Shown here: piece by piece, positions 46,013-56,594 of the stretch
How the letters are laid out: the number at the start of each line of letters is the position of its first letter
How positions within the stretch are numbered: position 1 is the stretch's first letter
Source of the DNA: Sphingobacterium faecium
Lineage (GTDB): Bacteria; Bacteroidota; Bacteroidia; Sphingobacteriales; Sphingobacteriaceae
Reading direction: 5' to 3'
Assembly: GCF_003054045.1 (NCBI RefSeq)
Contig: NZ_QBKH01000003.1
Span: 186,001 to 250,000, forward strand
DNA: 64,000 nt
The notes under the pieces: model-generated
Told to the model about the DNA's origin: nothing
What the model saw: the letters and a program-made list of their open reading frames with translations, nothing else
The model's database searches: none
Program-made: the position numbers and the translations under genes

Positions 46013-49000
46013 CTAGAATTTAAGATTAACATTAAAGCCATAAGTCACAGGAGTAGGGATATTACCTCCTTCTATTCCTTGTACATTGCCTCCACTGGAA
46101 GTAAACTCAGGATCAATGTATTTGCTCTTGGTATAAATGTTCCATAGGTTTCTGCCATAGATATTAACCCCTACATTTTTAATCAGTTTACTATTTGTAA
46201 TAGGGAAGTTGTATCCTAGTGTTACTTCTCTCAATTTAATGAAAGTTGCATCGAAAATAGAAAAAGCAGTAGGACCGTTGTATTCATTTCGTGCCCATTG
46301 TTGTGCTGTAATGTTCGTAGTGTTTTCACGAATATTCGTTACTTCGTAAGTCCCGTCGCTGTTAAAGGCAACATTTGCTTTAACACCATCTAACGTTACG
46401 CCTGTCTCACGGATATTATTGGCTGCTGTTTTATCCAAAATACCGGAGTACATACCTACTTTATAGGTTTGTGAGAAGAACTTTCCGCCCACACGTCCTG
46501 CAACTAGAAATCCTAGATTGAATCTTTTGTAACGGAAGCTGTTTTGGAAGCCAAATGTATAGTTAGCTAATATAGAACCTAATGGCACCAATTGAGAAGT
46601 TTTCATAAAAGTACCATCTTCTTGAACAACACGTTCTCCATCTGGAGTATAAACAAAGTCGTATCCCAGAAATTGTCCGTAGGATTCACCTTCACGTGCG
46701 ACAAGCTCGACTAGGGTGTTGCTTAAACTTAAAGTATTGACTTGTTCATCCAATTTAATTACTTTGTTTTTGTTTTTTGCCCAATTGATGGTTGCATCCC
46801 AAGAGAAATTTTCGGTTTTGATAGGCGTTCCATTTAATACGACTTCAATACCTTTATTATTGATTTTTCCAGCATTAAATATTTTGTTGGAATATCCAAA
46901 GGAGGATGAAACAGGTACTCCAAGTATTTGATTTCTAGAGTTATTGTTGTAGTAAGTAACATCTAGTCCTAATCTGTTTTTAAAAAATTGCAAATTTAAA
47001 CCTGTTTCCCAAGAGCTTGTAATCTCAGGTTTAAGAGAAGCATTTGGTTTTGTATTTGGTAAACTGTAACCTGGAGTTCCTTCGAATGCTTGCTCTGCAT
47101 CATACACTTTATACAATTGATATGGATCTGTATCATTACCAACTTGTGCCCAACCAAGACGTAATTTACCAAAGCTCAACCAATCCAATTGTTTAAATAC
47201 TGGTAATTGTGAAAATACAAAACTACCAGTCAGCGATGGGTAAATAAAGGAATTATTTTCTACAGGAAGAGTAGATGACCAGTCATTGCGAATAGTTCCA
47301 TCCAAGTATAAAAGATCATTATAACCTAGTGAGAAACTCCCATAAATAGAAGCTATACGGCGATGATATTTGAAATTATCTATTTTAACTGCAGAAGCAT
47401 TTTTTAAATTATAATAGTTAGGAAGAATTAATCCTCCTTGTGTAATAGCGTAATCATTCTTACGTTGTTGATCACGTAGATTGGCACCTACATTAGCAAT
47501 TAGGGAAAATTTATCCCAATTTTTTTTTGCAGTAGCTAAAAATTCGTAATTATATTCATTTAGTTTATTACTCATTTCTTCGTATTGAGAAGTACTTCTA
47601 GAATATACCGCAATACGGTCTTGAGATTGGAATGAATAAATATCGCCATGTACTTTAGCCCCTAAGGATAACCAATTGTTAACATCATATTGTAGACCAA
47701 TGTTTCCATAAAAGCGGTCTCTACTGTCTTCCATGTAAGATTCATATGCAGACCAATACGGATTGTCGATAAAACGAGTCGCTTCGGCTGCAGTTGTATT
47801 TTGCCAGCCTGTGCGGTTCCATGCTAGTGGTGTTCCATCTGCACGTTTGTAGTTTTCAAGTATTTTATAGTCGACTTGTACAGCACCCCATTGGAAAGCT
47901 TCTAATATAATATTTCTATTTGATGCTCCTGTCCAAGGACGACCAACAGAAGAATTACGGATATAATTAAAGTTAGAAGTAACTTTAATTTTACCTAATT
48001 GTGTACCTCCAGAAAAGTTAAACGTATTTCTTCCTAAGCTGGAATTTGGTACTGTACCCGTGACGTTTTTATTCGTGTAAGAAAAACGATAGTTTGTATT
48101 ACCTGTACTACCAGCAATAGCAAAATTATTGGTATTAGCTATCCCTGTTTTGAAAAAGTAGCTCACATCGTTTTTTGGATACAACCAAGGTGATGGATTC
48201 AAATAATTTGCTTCATCCTCTGGATTGAGATTATACCATTGCAATACAGGGGTACCATCTAGTTTAGGACCCCAACTTTCATCGGAAGCATAATCAACGA
48301 TTTTATAATCCTTTCCATTGATATTTTGAGTTTGAAAACTAGTAGAATATCCTTGACCATAAAGATGCTGACGTTTTGGTAAGCGTGTGACATTTTCAAA
48401 ATCTAGACCTGTGTTTACCGAAATATCAACCTTTTCACCTTTTGATGCACGCTTCGTAGTGATTAAAATTACACCATTAGCTGCTCTAGATCCATACAAT
48501 GCAGCAGCTGAGGGACCTTTAAGGACAGAAATATTTTCAATATCATCAGGGTTAATATCCTGAATCATATTACCTACATCTTTCCCAGCACTTCCATTAA
48601 TAGTCGAACTTGAATTGAGATCTGTATTGTCGATAGGTGTACCATCTATAACATATAAAGGTTGGTTATTTCCTGAGATGGAATTGATTCCACGTAATAA
48701 AACATGTGATGACCCCCCCATGTTGCCACCTGATGTGGTCACTTGAAGTCCAGCGACTTTACCTGATAAGGCGCTAAGCGCATTGGTCGGACGTGTTTGC
48801 AATTCAGTCCCTTTTACTTCCTGTACGGCATATCCTAATGATTTCTTTTCTCTCGATATTCCCAATGCAGTGACGACAACTTCGTTGAGCTGTGAACTGG
48901 TAGGTGCTAACTTTATCGTTGTTAAACCTGAAATGTTTGCTTGAATCGTTTTAGTTTCAAATCCAATGTATTGTACTTGTAGTGTAACCGTATTTTCGTT

Positions 49001-49195
49001 TGATGGAAATTCAAATAGACCATTTGAGTCTGTTTGAATTTGTTTTTTACTATTAATATCGGTAATCGTAGCACCTTGAATAGCAGTATTGTGCTCGTCA
49101 ACTACTTTTCCTTTTATGGTAGATTGTGCGTATAGTGTGCTTGAGCTGAGGCAAAGCGCTGCTGCTACGACAAAATTTGTTGTATGTTTTGTCAT
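46013..49195 (-). CDS. SusC/RagA-type TonB-dependent transporter
   Basis: A full-length 1060-residue SusC. Signal peptide (FVVAAALCLSSSTLYAQ), CarboxypepD_reg-like domain (IKGKVVDEHNTAIQGATI), TonB-box-like NEVVVTALGISREKKSLGYAV, plug (VLLRGINSISGNNQPLYVIDG and YGSRAANGVILITTK) and a barrel ending VTYGFNVNLKF. Transcribed with the downstream susD gene. The promoter region holds a TATATTTG -7 element about 143 bases upstream. Confidence 0.95.
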   Translation of the reverse strand: MTKHTTNFVVAAALCLSSSTLYAQSTIKGKVVDEHNTAIQGATITDINSKKQIQTDSNGLFEFPSNENTVTLQVQYIGFETKTIQANISGLTTIKLAPTSSQLNEVVVTALGISREKKSLGYAVQEVKGTELQTRPTNALSALSGKVAGLQVTTSGGNMGGSSHVLLRGINSISGNNQPLYVIDGTPIDNTDLNSSSTINGSAGKDVGNMIQDINPDDIENISVLKGPSAAALYGSRAANGVILITTKRASKGEKVDISVNTGLDFENVTRLPKRQHLYGQGYSTSFQTQNINGKDYKIVDYASDESWGPKLDGTPVLQWYNLNPEDEANYLNPSPWLYPKNDVSYFFKTGIANTNNFAIAGSTGNTNYRFSYTNKNVTGTVPNSSLGRNTFNFSGGTQLGKIKVTSNFNYIRNSSVGRPWTGASNRNIILEAFQWGAVQVDYKILENYKRADGTPLAWNRTGWQNTTAAEATRFIDNPYWSAYESYMEDSRDRFYGNIGLQYDVNNWLSLGAKVHGDIYSFQSQDRIAVYSRSTSQYEEMSNKLNEYNYEFLATAKKNWDKFSLIANVGANLRDQQRKNDYAITQGGLILPNYYNLKNASAVKIDNFKYHRRIASIYGSFSLGYNDLLYLDGTIRNDWSSTLPVENNSFIYPSLTGSFVFSQLPVFKQLDWLSFGKLRLGWAQVGNDTDPYQLYKVYDAEQAFEGTPGYSLPNTKPNASLKPEITSSWETGLNLQFFKNRLGLDVTYYNNNSRNQILGVPVSSSFGYSNKIFNAGKINNKGIEVVLNGTPIKTENFSWDATINWAKNKNKVIKLDEQVNTLSLSNTLVELVAREGESYGQFLGYDFVYTPDGERVVQEDGTFMKTSQLVPLGSILANYTFGFQNSFRYKRFNLGFLVAGRVGGKFFSQTYKVGMYSGILDKTAANNIRETGVTLDGVKANVAFNSDGTYEVTNIRENTTNITAQQWARNEYNGPTAFSIFDATFIKLREVTLGYNFPITNSKLIKNVGVNIYGRNLWNIYTKSKYIDPEFTSSGGNVQGIEGGNIPTPVTYGFNVNLKF

Positions 49196-49337
49196 GTTAA
49201 TAAGATTGTAATATATGAAGTGAGGTAGTTTTGTTGTCGGAGATATTTGTATATAATTAATCTTAAATACCTCCTAGGAGCATTCGTTTTACATACATAC
49301 AGGTAGCATATTTTGTCATTATTTATTGTTAATGGTG

Positions 49338-49345
49338 CAAATATA
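49338..49345 (-). promoter_or_regulatory. Candidate -7 element of the susC gene
   Basis: CAAATATA reads TATATTTG on the minus strand, an exact TAnnTTTG match 143 bases upstream of the susC start, consistent with the long leaders common for susC genes. Confidence 0.45.
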
Positions 49346-49486
49346 TAAAATCCACCTGATAAGTAGTCTTTGTTTTGTGATTTTTCGTTAAAAAAATGTT
49401 AAAAAGTGCCTTGTTTACTTTTAAATGGCAATTTGTAAATGAATTGGGTTTAAATATGCCATCTTATTCATGCTTGTACATGATTT

Positions 49487-49521
49487 AAAAAAAGCCGATA
49501 TCTAGAGATATCGACTTTTTT
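49487..49521 (-). terminator. Terminator after the DPP-IV gene
   Basis: CGATATC/GATATCG stem with TAGA loop (49496-49513), extended by A- and T-runs on both sides with one mismatch. It lies 30 bases past the stop of the S9 peptidase on the minus strand. Confidence 0.8.
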
Positions 49522-49550
49522 GGATTTTTTTTATTTTCAAAATATCTCTC

Positions 49551-51719
49551 TTATCTCGCACCTGGAGGACAGTGCTGTTTTAAATAGTTGGTAAACAAAG
49601 TTTTTAAATGTAGAGATGTTCCAGCTCCCTCACTAATAGAATGACTTCTGTTTGGATAGGACATCAATTGAAACTGCACGTTGTTTTTAACTAACTCATT
49701 GATGAGAACTTCGGCATTTTGATAATGGACATTATCATCTCCAGTGCCGTGGATATAAAGTAAGCTACCCTTGATATTTTTTGCATATTTTAAAGGTGAA
49801 CCATTTTGAAAGTCTGCTAAATTCTCTTGAGGTAATCCCATATATCTTTCTTGATAAACATTGTCATATAACAACTGATCTGCTACAGCCGCAATAGCTA
49901 TTCCTGTTTTGTAAATATCAGGATACTGCCCCAGAAGATTTAGCGTGCTAGATCCACCGCCGCTCCAGCCCCATACTGCGACGCGTGAACTATCGACATA
50001 AGGCCATTTTAGAATTTCTTTGGCGCCCATTGCTTGGTCTCTAATATTGAGCTGCCCAATCTTACGATAGATGCTTTTTCGCCATTGACTGCCTTTTGGC
50101 GCAGGTGTACCTCGATTTTCTAAAGATATATAGATATAGCCATCTTTAGCCATACTTCCTTGATATAAATGATTCATACCAGCACCAAAGTTATCTAGGA
50201 CAGTTTGAGATGCTGGCTCACCATATACCATAAATACAACAGGGTATTTTTTATTTGGATCAAAATGAAGTGGTTTGACCATCCAACCATCTAATTCTAT
50301 ATGATCGATCGTTGTTATTTTAAAAAATTCAGCGATACCATTTTCAGATTTTTTGGTTAAAGACTCACTAAAATCGACCAATGTTTTGTGATTGGGCAAC
50401 TCGATTACCGCATTTCTTTTATATTCTTTATGGTTATTAAAATCGAAGATCGCTATTTTCCCATTCTTAGCGATATCATATTCACAAGTGCCTGCATATC
50501 CTGCTGGAGTTAATCTTTTTGGTGTACCACCTTTAGTGGAAACTGAATATAGGTAATTTTGTGTGGCATTAGTAGGTGATGCACTAAAGTAGATCGTTTC
50601 CCCTTTGGTATCCATTAACTTTAGATTGATGATATCGTAGTCTGCTTTTGTAATCAATTTTTCATTGCCCATGAGATCAATTTGATATATTTTACGCCAG
50701 CCATCTTTTTCCGAAACCCATATAAAAGCTTTGCCATTTTGAATCCAATCCCAACCTGATGGATCATTATTATTCCATCGTGATTTGATATCTATCCACG
50801 AATCACTTGTTTCAGTATAAATATTCTTATGGGTATTATTTGCTACATCGACTAAGTAAATTTTACTTTCGTTTTGTTTGCGATTAAGTTGCTGCAATAT
50901 TATTTGTTTGCTATCCAAACTCCATTCCATACGAGGAATATAGTGTTGAATAGCATCTCCAGGAACATGTACAGGTGTCGTAGCATCTGTTGTTAATTGG
51001 TAAGTCCATATAGTGCATGCACTAGGTGCTTGACCGACTTTTGGGTATTCGATAGGTATCGTATAAGAATAGATGCTGTCGGTATTGTTGATCATTAAAA
51101 AGTTGCGTATCGTGCTGGCATCCAATTTCCAGTAGGCAATAGCATTTCCGTCCGGAGACCACCGAAAACCATCTTTGCATCCAAACTCTTCTTCATACAC
51201 CCAATCAAACGTCCCATTAATGATGCGGTCTGTTCCATCTTTTGTGATTTGTTTTATGGTTCCAGTTGCAAGATCTTCAATATAAATATTGTGATTGGAT
51301 TTATTAACATAAGCCACTTTTGTCCCCTGAGGATTGAATTTTGCAAACATGAGTTGAGAAGGAGGGAATGTTTTTCCAAGTTGGGTCAATTGATTTGTCT
51401 TTTTTTGATAAACCCAATAATCTCCTCTGGTTTCTTCACGCCATACCCTTTTGCTATTGGTATAAAGTAAAATATGCTCTTTATCTGGTGAAATGGAGAA
51501 ATCACTTATTTTTAATGCAGCCGATTGACCCTTGGGTACGAGTGCTGCACTTGGTAAAAAAATCGTGCGTTGTGCATTTATTGGGTTGACAATTTCGATT
51601 CCATTGTCAGAAAATTCATAATAATGACCACCATCTTCAGTCCAAAGTCGCTGTGCCAGGAGCAAGTTTGGGATATAACACAATAGGGTGAAAAATAATA
51701 TAATACGTAGTTTTTTCAT
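49551..51719 (-). CDS. Dipeptidyl peptidase IV-like S9B serine peptidase
   Basis: A 722-residue exported peptidase removing X-Pro dipeptides. After the signal peptide (LLCYIPNLLLAQ) comes the N-terminal eight-bladed propeller with the DPP-IV double-Glu motif DWVYEEEFG near 175, which anchors the free N-terminus. The hydrolase domain has WGWSGGGSS with nucleophile near residue 585, DDNVHYQNAE (Asp) and SYPNRSHSISEG (His). The elbow is GWSGGG instead of the GWSYGG of the classic enzyme. It lies 16 bases after the aminopeptidase P gene and so forms a proline-peptide operon. Confidence 0.93.
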   Translation of the reverse strand: MKKLRIILFFTLLCYIPNLLLAQRLWTEDGGHYYEFSDNGIEIVNPINAQRTIFLPSAALVPKGQSAALKISDFSISPDKEHILLYTNSKRVWREETRGDYWVYQKKTNQLTQLGKTFPPSQLMFAKFNPQGTKVAYVNKSNHNIYIEDLATGTIKQITKDGTDRIINGTFDWVYEEEFGCKDGFRWSPDGNAIAYWKLDASTIRNFLMINNTDSIYSYTIPIEYPKVGQAPSACTIWTYQLTTDATTPVHVPGDAIQHYIPRMEWSLDSKQIILQQLNRKQNESKIYLVDVANNTHKNIYTETSDSWIDIKSRWNNNDPSGWDWIQNGKAFIWVSEKDGWRKIYQIDLMGNEKLITKADYDIINLKLMDTKGETIYFSASPTNATQNYLYSVSTKGGTPKRLTPAGYAGTCEYDIAKNGKIAIFDFNNHKEYKRNAVIELPNHKTLVDFSESLTKKSENGIAEFFKITTIDHIELDGWMVKPLHFDPNKKYPVVFMVYGEPASQTVLDNFGAGMNHLYQGSMAKDGYIYISLENRGTPAPKGSQWRKSIYRKIGQLNIRDQAMGAKEILKWPYVDSSRVAVWGWSGGGSSTLNLLGQYPDIYKTGIAIAAVADQLLYDNVYQERYMGLPQENLADFQNGSPLKYAKNIKGSLLYIHGTGDDNVHYQNAEVLINELVKNNVQFQLMSYPNRSHSISEGAGTSLHLKTLFTNYLKQHCPPGAR

Positions 51720-51735
51720 TTCTTATTTTGATTTT

Positions 51736-53130
51736 TTAGTCTGTGCCTAAATCTTTTAATGCATATATTTCATCGATTTCTCGTTCCAAATATTTTCCAA
51801 GACGATGATATCCTGAATCTTGGATGACATAATTATCTTCTATGCGGATACCTCCAAAGTCAAGGTGCTTATTGAGCAGATCGTAATTAATAAATTCGTG
51901 ATGCAAATTTTGCTGTGCCCACATTTGAGTAAGTTCGGGTATGATATAGATACCGGGTTCTACTGTTACTACGTTACCTGCCTCTAATTTTTTTCCTAAT
52001 CGTAAAGATTTTATGCCAAAGGTTTTGGTGTCTTTTGGCTCGTCTGCGGTGTATCCCACATATTGTTCGCCAAGATCTTCCATATCGTGTACATCTAGTC
52101 CTAGCATATGACCTAAACCACATTGGAAGAATAAAGCATGGGCATGTGCCGCGACAGCATCTTGCGCGTTTCCTTTCATGAAACCAATCTGGATTAATCC
52201 TTCAGCAAGTGCTTCGCAGGCTTTTAAATGGATGTTTTTAAAAGCAACTCCTGGCTTTAACGCTGCTTCAGCAGTTTTAAAGGCATTTAAAACAACAGCG
52301 TATAATTCTTCTTGTAGCGGGTTAAATCGTTTTCCTACAGGAAATGAACGTGTTAAATCTGACGCATATCCTAGAGCAGTTTCGACACCAGAATCATTAA
52401 GCAGTATATCACCAGCTTTAATTTTATGATATTGGATATGATTGTGTAATATCTCTCCATGTTTAGTCACAATGGGAGGGTATGAGAATGACATTTGTCT
52501 ATTTTGTGCAAGATGTTGAATTGCATTGCTTATCTCATATTCGTGCATACCTGGTCTAGTCATTTTAATAGCTAGACGATGCATGTCAACAGCTACGTCC
52601 ACCGCTTTTTCTAATTCTGCGATTTCTTCTACTGCTTTTATATTGCGCTGTGTTACGACGGCTTTGATCATTTCGACCGATGGTTTGATCTGGTCAATGG
52701 ATATGCCTAATAAGTGCTGCAGCAATAACTTGTTGTGCGCTTGATAAGGAGGTAGGTAATGTACCTGATTATTATTTTTAAACACTTTTTCCAAATACGG
52801 TTGGAGTTCATGAAAAGGATGGACTGATGCGATTCCTACCCATTGTGCCTTTTCATTTAAAGTCTGTTGTTGCCCCATCCATACGATGTCATCTATAGTC
52901 ATTTCATCACCAAACAACAACGTTTCACCTGTTTGAATATCCACAACTGCAGCGAGCTTTGGACTCTTGATTCCGATATAGTATAAAAAGCTACTGTCTT
53001 GACGGAAAGGGTAGGTGTTGTGCTCAAAATTAATTGGATTTTCGATATTTCCTAAAAGTAGGAGTAGCCCTGATGAAAATTTAGAACTAAGTTCATTTCT
53101 TCTTTTGATGTATATATCTTTTTCAAACAT
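51736..53130 (-). CDS. Xaa-Pro aminopeptidase (M24B family)
   Basis: A 464-residue metallopeptidase cleaving the first residue from X-Pro peptides. N-terminal domain (FSSGLLLLLGNIENPI) and the pita-bread domain with all five metal ligands: two Asp in LNDSGVETALGYASDLTRSF, His in GLGHMLGLDVHDM, and two Glu in VTVEPGIYII and GIRIEDNYV. The preferred start MFEKDIYIKRR at 53130 removes a 20-residue upstream extension. No signal peptide, so cytoplasmic. Leads the peptidase operon and is divergent from the third susC gene. Confidence 0.94.
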   Translation of the reverse strand: MFEKDIYIKRRNELSSKFSSGLLLLLGNIENPINFEHNTYPFRQDSSFLYYIGIKSPKLAAVVDIQTGETLLFGDEMTIDDIVWMGQQQTLNEKAQWVGIASVHPFHELQPYLEKVFKNNNQVHYLPPYQAHNKLLLQHLLGISIDQIKPSVEMIKAVVTQRNIKAVEEIAELEKAVDVAVDMHRLAIKMTRPGMHEYEISNAIQHLAQNRQMSFSYPPIVTKHGEILHNHIQYHKIKAGDILLNDSGVETALGYASDLTRSFPVGKRFNPLQEELYAVVLNAFKTAEAALKPGVAFKNIHLKACEALAEGLIQIGFMKGNAQDAVAAHAHALFFQCGLGHMLGLDVHDMEDLGEQYVGYTADEPKDTKTFGIKSLRLGKKLEAGNVVTVEPGIYIIPELTQMWAQQNLHHEFINYDLLNKHLDFGGIRIEDNYVIQDSGYHRLGKYLEREIDEIYALKDLGTD

Positions 53131-53353
53131 GATTGGGAATCTTTTTGTATTCAAGTATAAATCTATGAAAATACACTTGAACAAAAACATATGTAAGCGC
53201 TATTTTTTTGAATATGTTACTTTACGGTTCTAAAATGTTAATAAGAGGTTGTAATGTTAACACATTGTTGTTTTTAGTTTATCCTTTTAAACTTAATACA
53301 GGTTTCATTATTCGTTAATATGCATGTCATTACTTTGCGCCAAATCGCTTAGC

Positions 53354-56300
53354 ATGATGAAACCATACTCATTAAATTTAATTAAGAAAAGTACCCAAAT
53401 AACACTCTGTGCAGCACTTTTATATGCGACGCAGACAGAAATGGTTTGGGCAAACAAAATTGCATCTCATTCGTTTATGGGAACTGTAATAGATCAGGAA
53501 CTCATTAAAGGAGTGCTCCGTGACCAACAAGGTAATCCAATAGATGGGGGTACTATCGTTAACGAATCGAATAAACAAAGTACAAGAACGGAGTTTAATG
53601 GAAATTTTTCTATTAAAGGAAAATCTGGTGATCGACTTCGGATTTCTTCTTTGGGTTATAAAACTCAGTTTGTAGAGGGAGGAAACGTTACTTTAGATAT
53701 AGTTCTAGAAAAGGATGCATCTAAATTGGATGAAGTAGTGGTAACAGCTATTGGTATCAAACAGCAAAAAAAGCAAATTGGATATGCAACTCAAGAGGTG
53801 AAAGTGGATGTCCTAAAGGAGTCGAAAACGATGAACATCGGTACAGCGCTAACGGGGCAAGTTTCAGGTTTAATTGTGAATAACCCGACTGGTATTTTCC
53901 AAGCTCCTTCATTTCAATTGCGTGGTAAAAATCCATTGATCGTCGTCGATGGTATTCCGGTAGAGACAGATTTCTTTGATATACCGAGTCAAAATATCGA
54001 AAACATCAACGTGTTGAAAGGTACAGCTGCTTCGTCACTGTACGGATTAAGAGGTAAGGATGGCGCCATATTAATTACTACAAAAAGTGCTAAGAATGAA
54101 GGTTTAGAGTTTTCTTTTGGTACCACCAATATGTTTTCTGCAGGATTTACCGTTTTTCCTGAATCACAAAAGGAATTTGGAAGTGGATCAAATGGTAAAT
54201 ACGAATTTTGGGATGGAGCGGATGGAGGTATTTCTGATGGTGATATGACATGGGGTCCAAAGCTCAATGCAGGACTTAAAGTACCGCAATGGAACAGTCC
54301 GATCCGGGATAAGGTTACAGGTGAAGTGACACCATGGTGGGGTGACGTGAAAGGTACGAAATACGATGATAAGTCACGTTATGAAAGAGTACCAACAGAT
54401 TGGGTGTCGCACAATAATTTGGAAGATTTCCTAGGAACAGGTCTGATTACAGAAAATAATGCGACCGTATCTTACCGTTCTGAAAAGGTGAGCATATTTG
54501 GTTCTGGAAAATATGCTTTTCAAAAAGGGCAGGTACCGAATACAAAACTGACAACGGGAGGTCTGAATTTAAACACCTCTTTTCGCTTTACACCAGAGGT
54601 GCAGTTGGATTTGAATCTTTCTTATAATAAAGTAAAATCACCTAATTATCCTCGGTATAACTATGGTCCTAAAAACCATATGTATACCATCTTATTGTGG
54701 ATGGGAAATGATGTCAATGGCAAGGAGCTCAATGAACATCACTATATTCCTGGGCAGGAGGGGTATCGTCAAGCAAATTACAATTATGCTTGGTATAATA
54801 ATCCTTATTTCGCAGCTTACGAACTTAATCAAGTATATGATCAAGATGTATTGCAAGGTCAGACAGCATTAACTTGGCGCGTGACGCCCGATTTCACATT
54901 AAAGGGGCGTGCTTCAGCTAGACAAAAAAATGTCTTTCAGGATATGCAGAGTCCTAAGTCTTATATGAACTATGGTGATTCAAGAAATGGTGATTATAAA
55001 AATTGGGATAGCAACCAGTTAAATTTTGATGCTGATGTTTTGGCGACTTACAATAAGGAGTTCTCAGATCAGTTTGCACTGACCTTAAATACAGGGGCTT
55101 CAACTTTTAAAAAGACATACCGACAATTGTACCAAACGACAGATGGATTGGTAGTTCCATTTATTTATAGTTTAGGGAATACACAAGGACCTGCCAAAGC
55201 TGAAAGTTTATTTAATGAAAAAGTAGTTCGTAGTGCCTATGCGACGGTAAATTTGAATTTATTTAAATCAACTTATCTTAATCTTTCAGGACGTAATGAT
55301 TGGTCATCTACTTTTTCTAAAGAGAATCAATCTTTTTTCTATCCTTCAGTATCGTTAAGTTCTGTAGTGTCTGACTACTTTAAACTACCGGAACAAATTG
55401 ATTTTATTAAATTATACAGTTCTTGGGCATCAGTTTCATCAGATTTAGATCCGTACAGCATTTTAGCTACCTATAAAAAAGATGTCACATACGGTTCAAC
55501 ACCTTCTGTGACTTATCCTACAGGTATTGTAAATCCTAATATCTTACCACAACAATCTAATTCTTTAGAAGTCGGTGCTGCATTTTCATTATTTAAAAAT
55601 AGATTGTCAGCAGATGTAACTTATTATGATGTTGTCGATAAAAACCAAATTATTGATCTAAGTATATCACAAGCTACAGCTTTTACCTCGCGTAAAGTTA
55701 ATGGAAATAAGTACCGTACAAAAGGATTAGAGATTTCTTTAACGGGTAATATTGTAAAACAGCAACAGTTTTCGTGGACTTCAACTGTTAATTGGTCAAG
55801 AGCAGTAAGGAGATTGGAGGAGATATATAATGACCAACCTAAAATGGGGAACTTAAAAAAGGGTGATCGTGCCGATAGTTATTATGCAACTGTCTGGGAG
55901 AAATCTGCCGATGGACAGTTGGTTCTTAATGCCAATACAGGTATGCCAATCCGTAATCCATTTCCGCAATATTTAGGATATTTTCAACCCGATTGGCAAT
56001 TTGGTTTTGCTAATAGATTTAAGGTCAAGGATTTTACGGTCAATATAGATGTCGATGGATCTATTGGAGGAGTCATGAATTCGACTACAATCGAAAAGAT
56101 GTGGTGGGGAGGGAAACATCCTTCTTCTGTACTGTATAGACAAGAAGAATATGATGCTGGAAAACCTATTTATGTACCTGAAGGCGTAATCGTAACAGGT
56201 GGTGAACTGACCAGAGATGTCAATGGTAATATTACTTCTGATACGCGTACCTATGCTCAAAATACTAGGGCTGTTGATTGGCAGGCTTGGAGTCAAAACT

Positions 56301-56581
56301 ACCCATATCAAGCCCGCGTCACAGTATCTGAAAATAAACTCTTTGCCAATGTATTTGATCGTTCATTTGTTAAACTCCGTAGAGTATCTGTTGGTTATGA
56401 TGTCAACAAATTATTCAAATTAAAACACCTGAAAGCTTTAGATGCTTCTGTATTTGGTTACAACTTAGCTATGTGGAAAAAAGTACCTTACCTAGATCCT
56501 GATTTTGGAGTAGGAAATGACGGTAATCTGCAAGATCCATCTACACGATATATTGGTTTATCTCTTGATTTTAAATTTTAA
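53354..56581 (+). CDS. SusC/RagA-type TonB-dependent transporter with short plug
   Basis: A 1075-residue SusC. Signal peptide (ITLCAALLYATQTEMVWAN), CarboxypepD_reg-like domain (GVLRDQQGNPIDGGTIV), DEVVVTAIGIKQQKKQIGYA. The plug is unusually compact: SFQLRGKNPLIVVDGIPVE goes almost directly to NVLKGTAASSLYGLRGKDG, with GLRGKDG replacing the common GSRAANG. The barrel ends RYIGLSLDFKF. Start at the MMKPY ATG (53354); an earlier ATG at 53324 is possible. Partner of the susD and phospholipase genes that follow. Confidence 0.94.
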   Translation: MMKPYSLNLIKKSTQITLCAALLYATQTEMVWANKIASHSFMGTVIDQELIKGVLRDQQGNPIDGGTIVNESNKQSTRTEFNGNFSIKGKSGDRLRISSLGYKTQFVEGGNVTLDIVLEKDASKLDEVVVTAIGIKQQKKQIGYATQEVKVDVLKESKTMNIGTALTGQVSGLIVNNPTGIFQAPSFQLRGKNPLIVVDGIPVETDFFDIPSQNIENINVLKGTAASSLYGLRGKDGAILITTKSAKNEGLEFSFGTTNMFSAGFTVFPESQKEFGSGSNGKYEFWDGADGGISDGDMTWGPKLNAGLKVPQWNSPIRDKVTGEVTPWWGDVKGTKYDDKSRYERVPTDWVSHNNLEDFLGTGLITENNATVSYRSEKVSIFGSGKYAFQKGQVPNTKLTTGGLNLNTSFRFTPEVQLDLNLSYNKVKSPNYPRYNYGPKNHMYTILLWMGNDVNGKELNEHHYIPGQEGYRQANYNYAWYNNPYFAAYELNQVYDQDVLQGQTALTWRVTPDFTLKGRASARQKNVFQDMQSPKSYMNYGDSRNGDYKNWDSNQLNFDADVLATYNKEFSDQFALTLNTGASTFKKTYRQLYQTTDGLVVPFIYSLGNTQGPAKAESLFNEKVVRSAYATVNLNLFKSTYLNLSGRNDWSSTFSKENQSFFYPSVSLSSVVSDYFKLPEQIDFIKLYSSWASVSSDLDPYSILATYKKDVTYGSTPSVTYPTGIVNPNILPQQSNSLEVGAAFSLFKNRLSADVTYYDVVDKNQIIDLSISQATAFTSRKVNGNKYRTKGLEISLTGNIVKQQQFSWTSTVNWSRAVRRLEEIYNDQPKMGNLKKGDRADSYYATVWEKSADGQLVLNANTGMPIRNPFPQYLGYFQPDWQFGFANRFKVKDFTVNIDVDGSIGGVMNSTTIEKMWWGGKHPSSVLYRQEEYDAGKPIYVPEGVIVTGGELTRDVNGNITSDTRTYAQNTRAVDWQAWSQNYPYQARVTVSENKLFANVFDRSFVKLRRVSVGYDVNKLFKLKHLKALDASVFGYNLAMWKKVPYLDPDFGVGNDGNLQDPSTRYIGLSLDFKF

Positions 56582-56594
56582 ACGATTCTATAAT

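Larger units (their letters stand above)
49196..49550. other. Intergenic region with promoter and terminator
   Basis: No gene is seen. It holds the -7 element of the susC gene (about 140-base leader) and the terminator of the upstream peptidase unit, both listed separately. Confidence 0.6.
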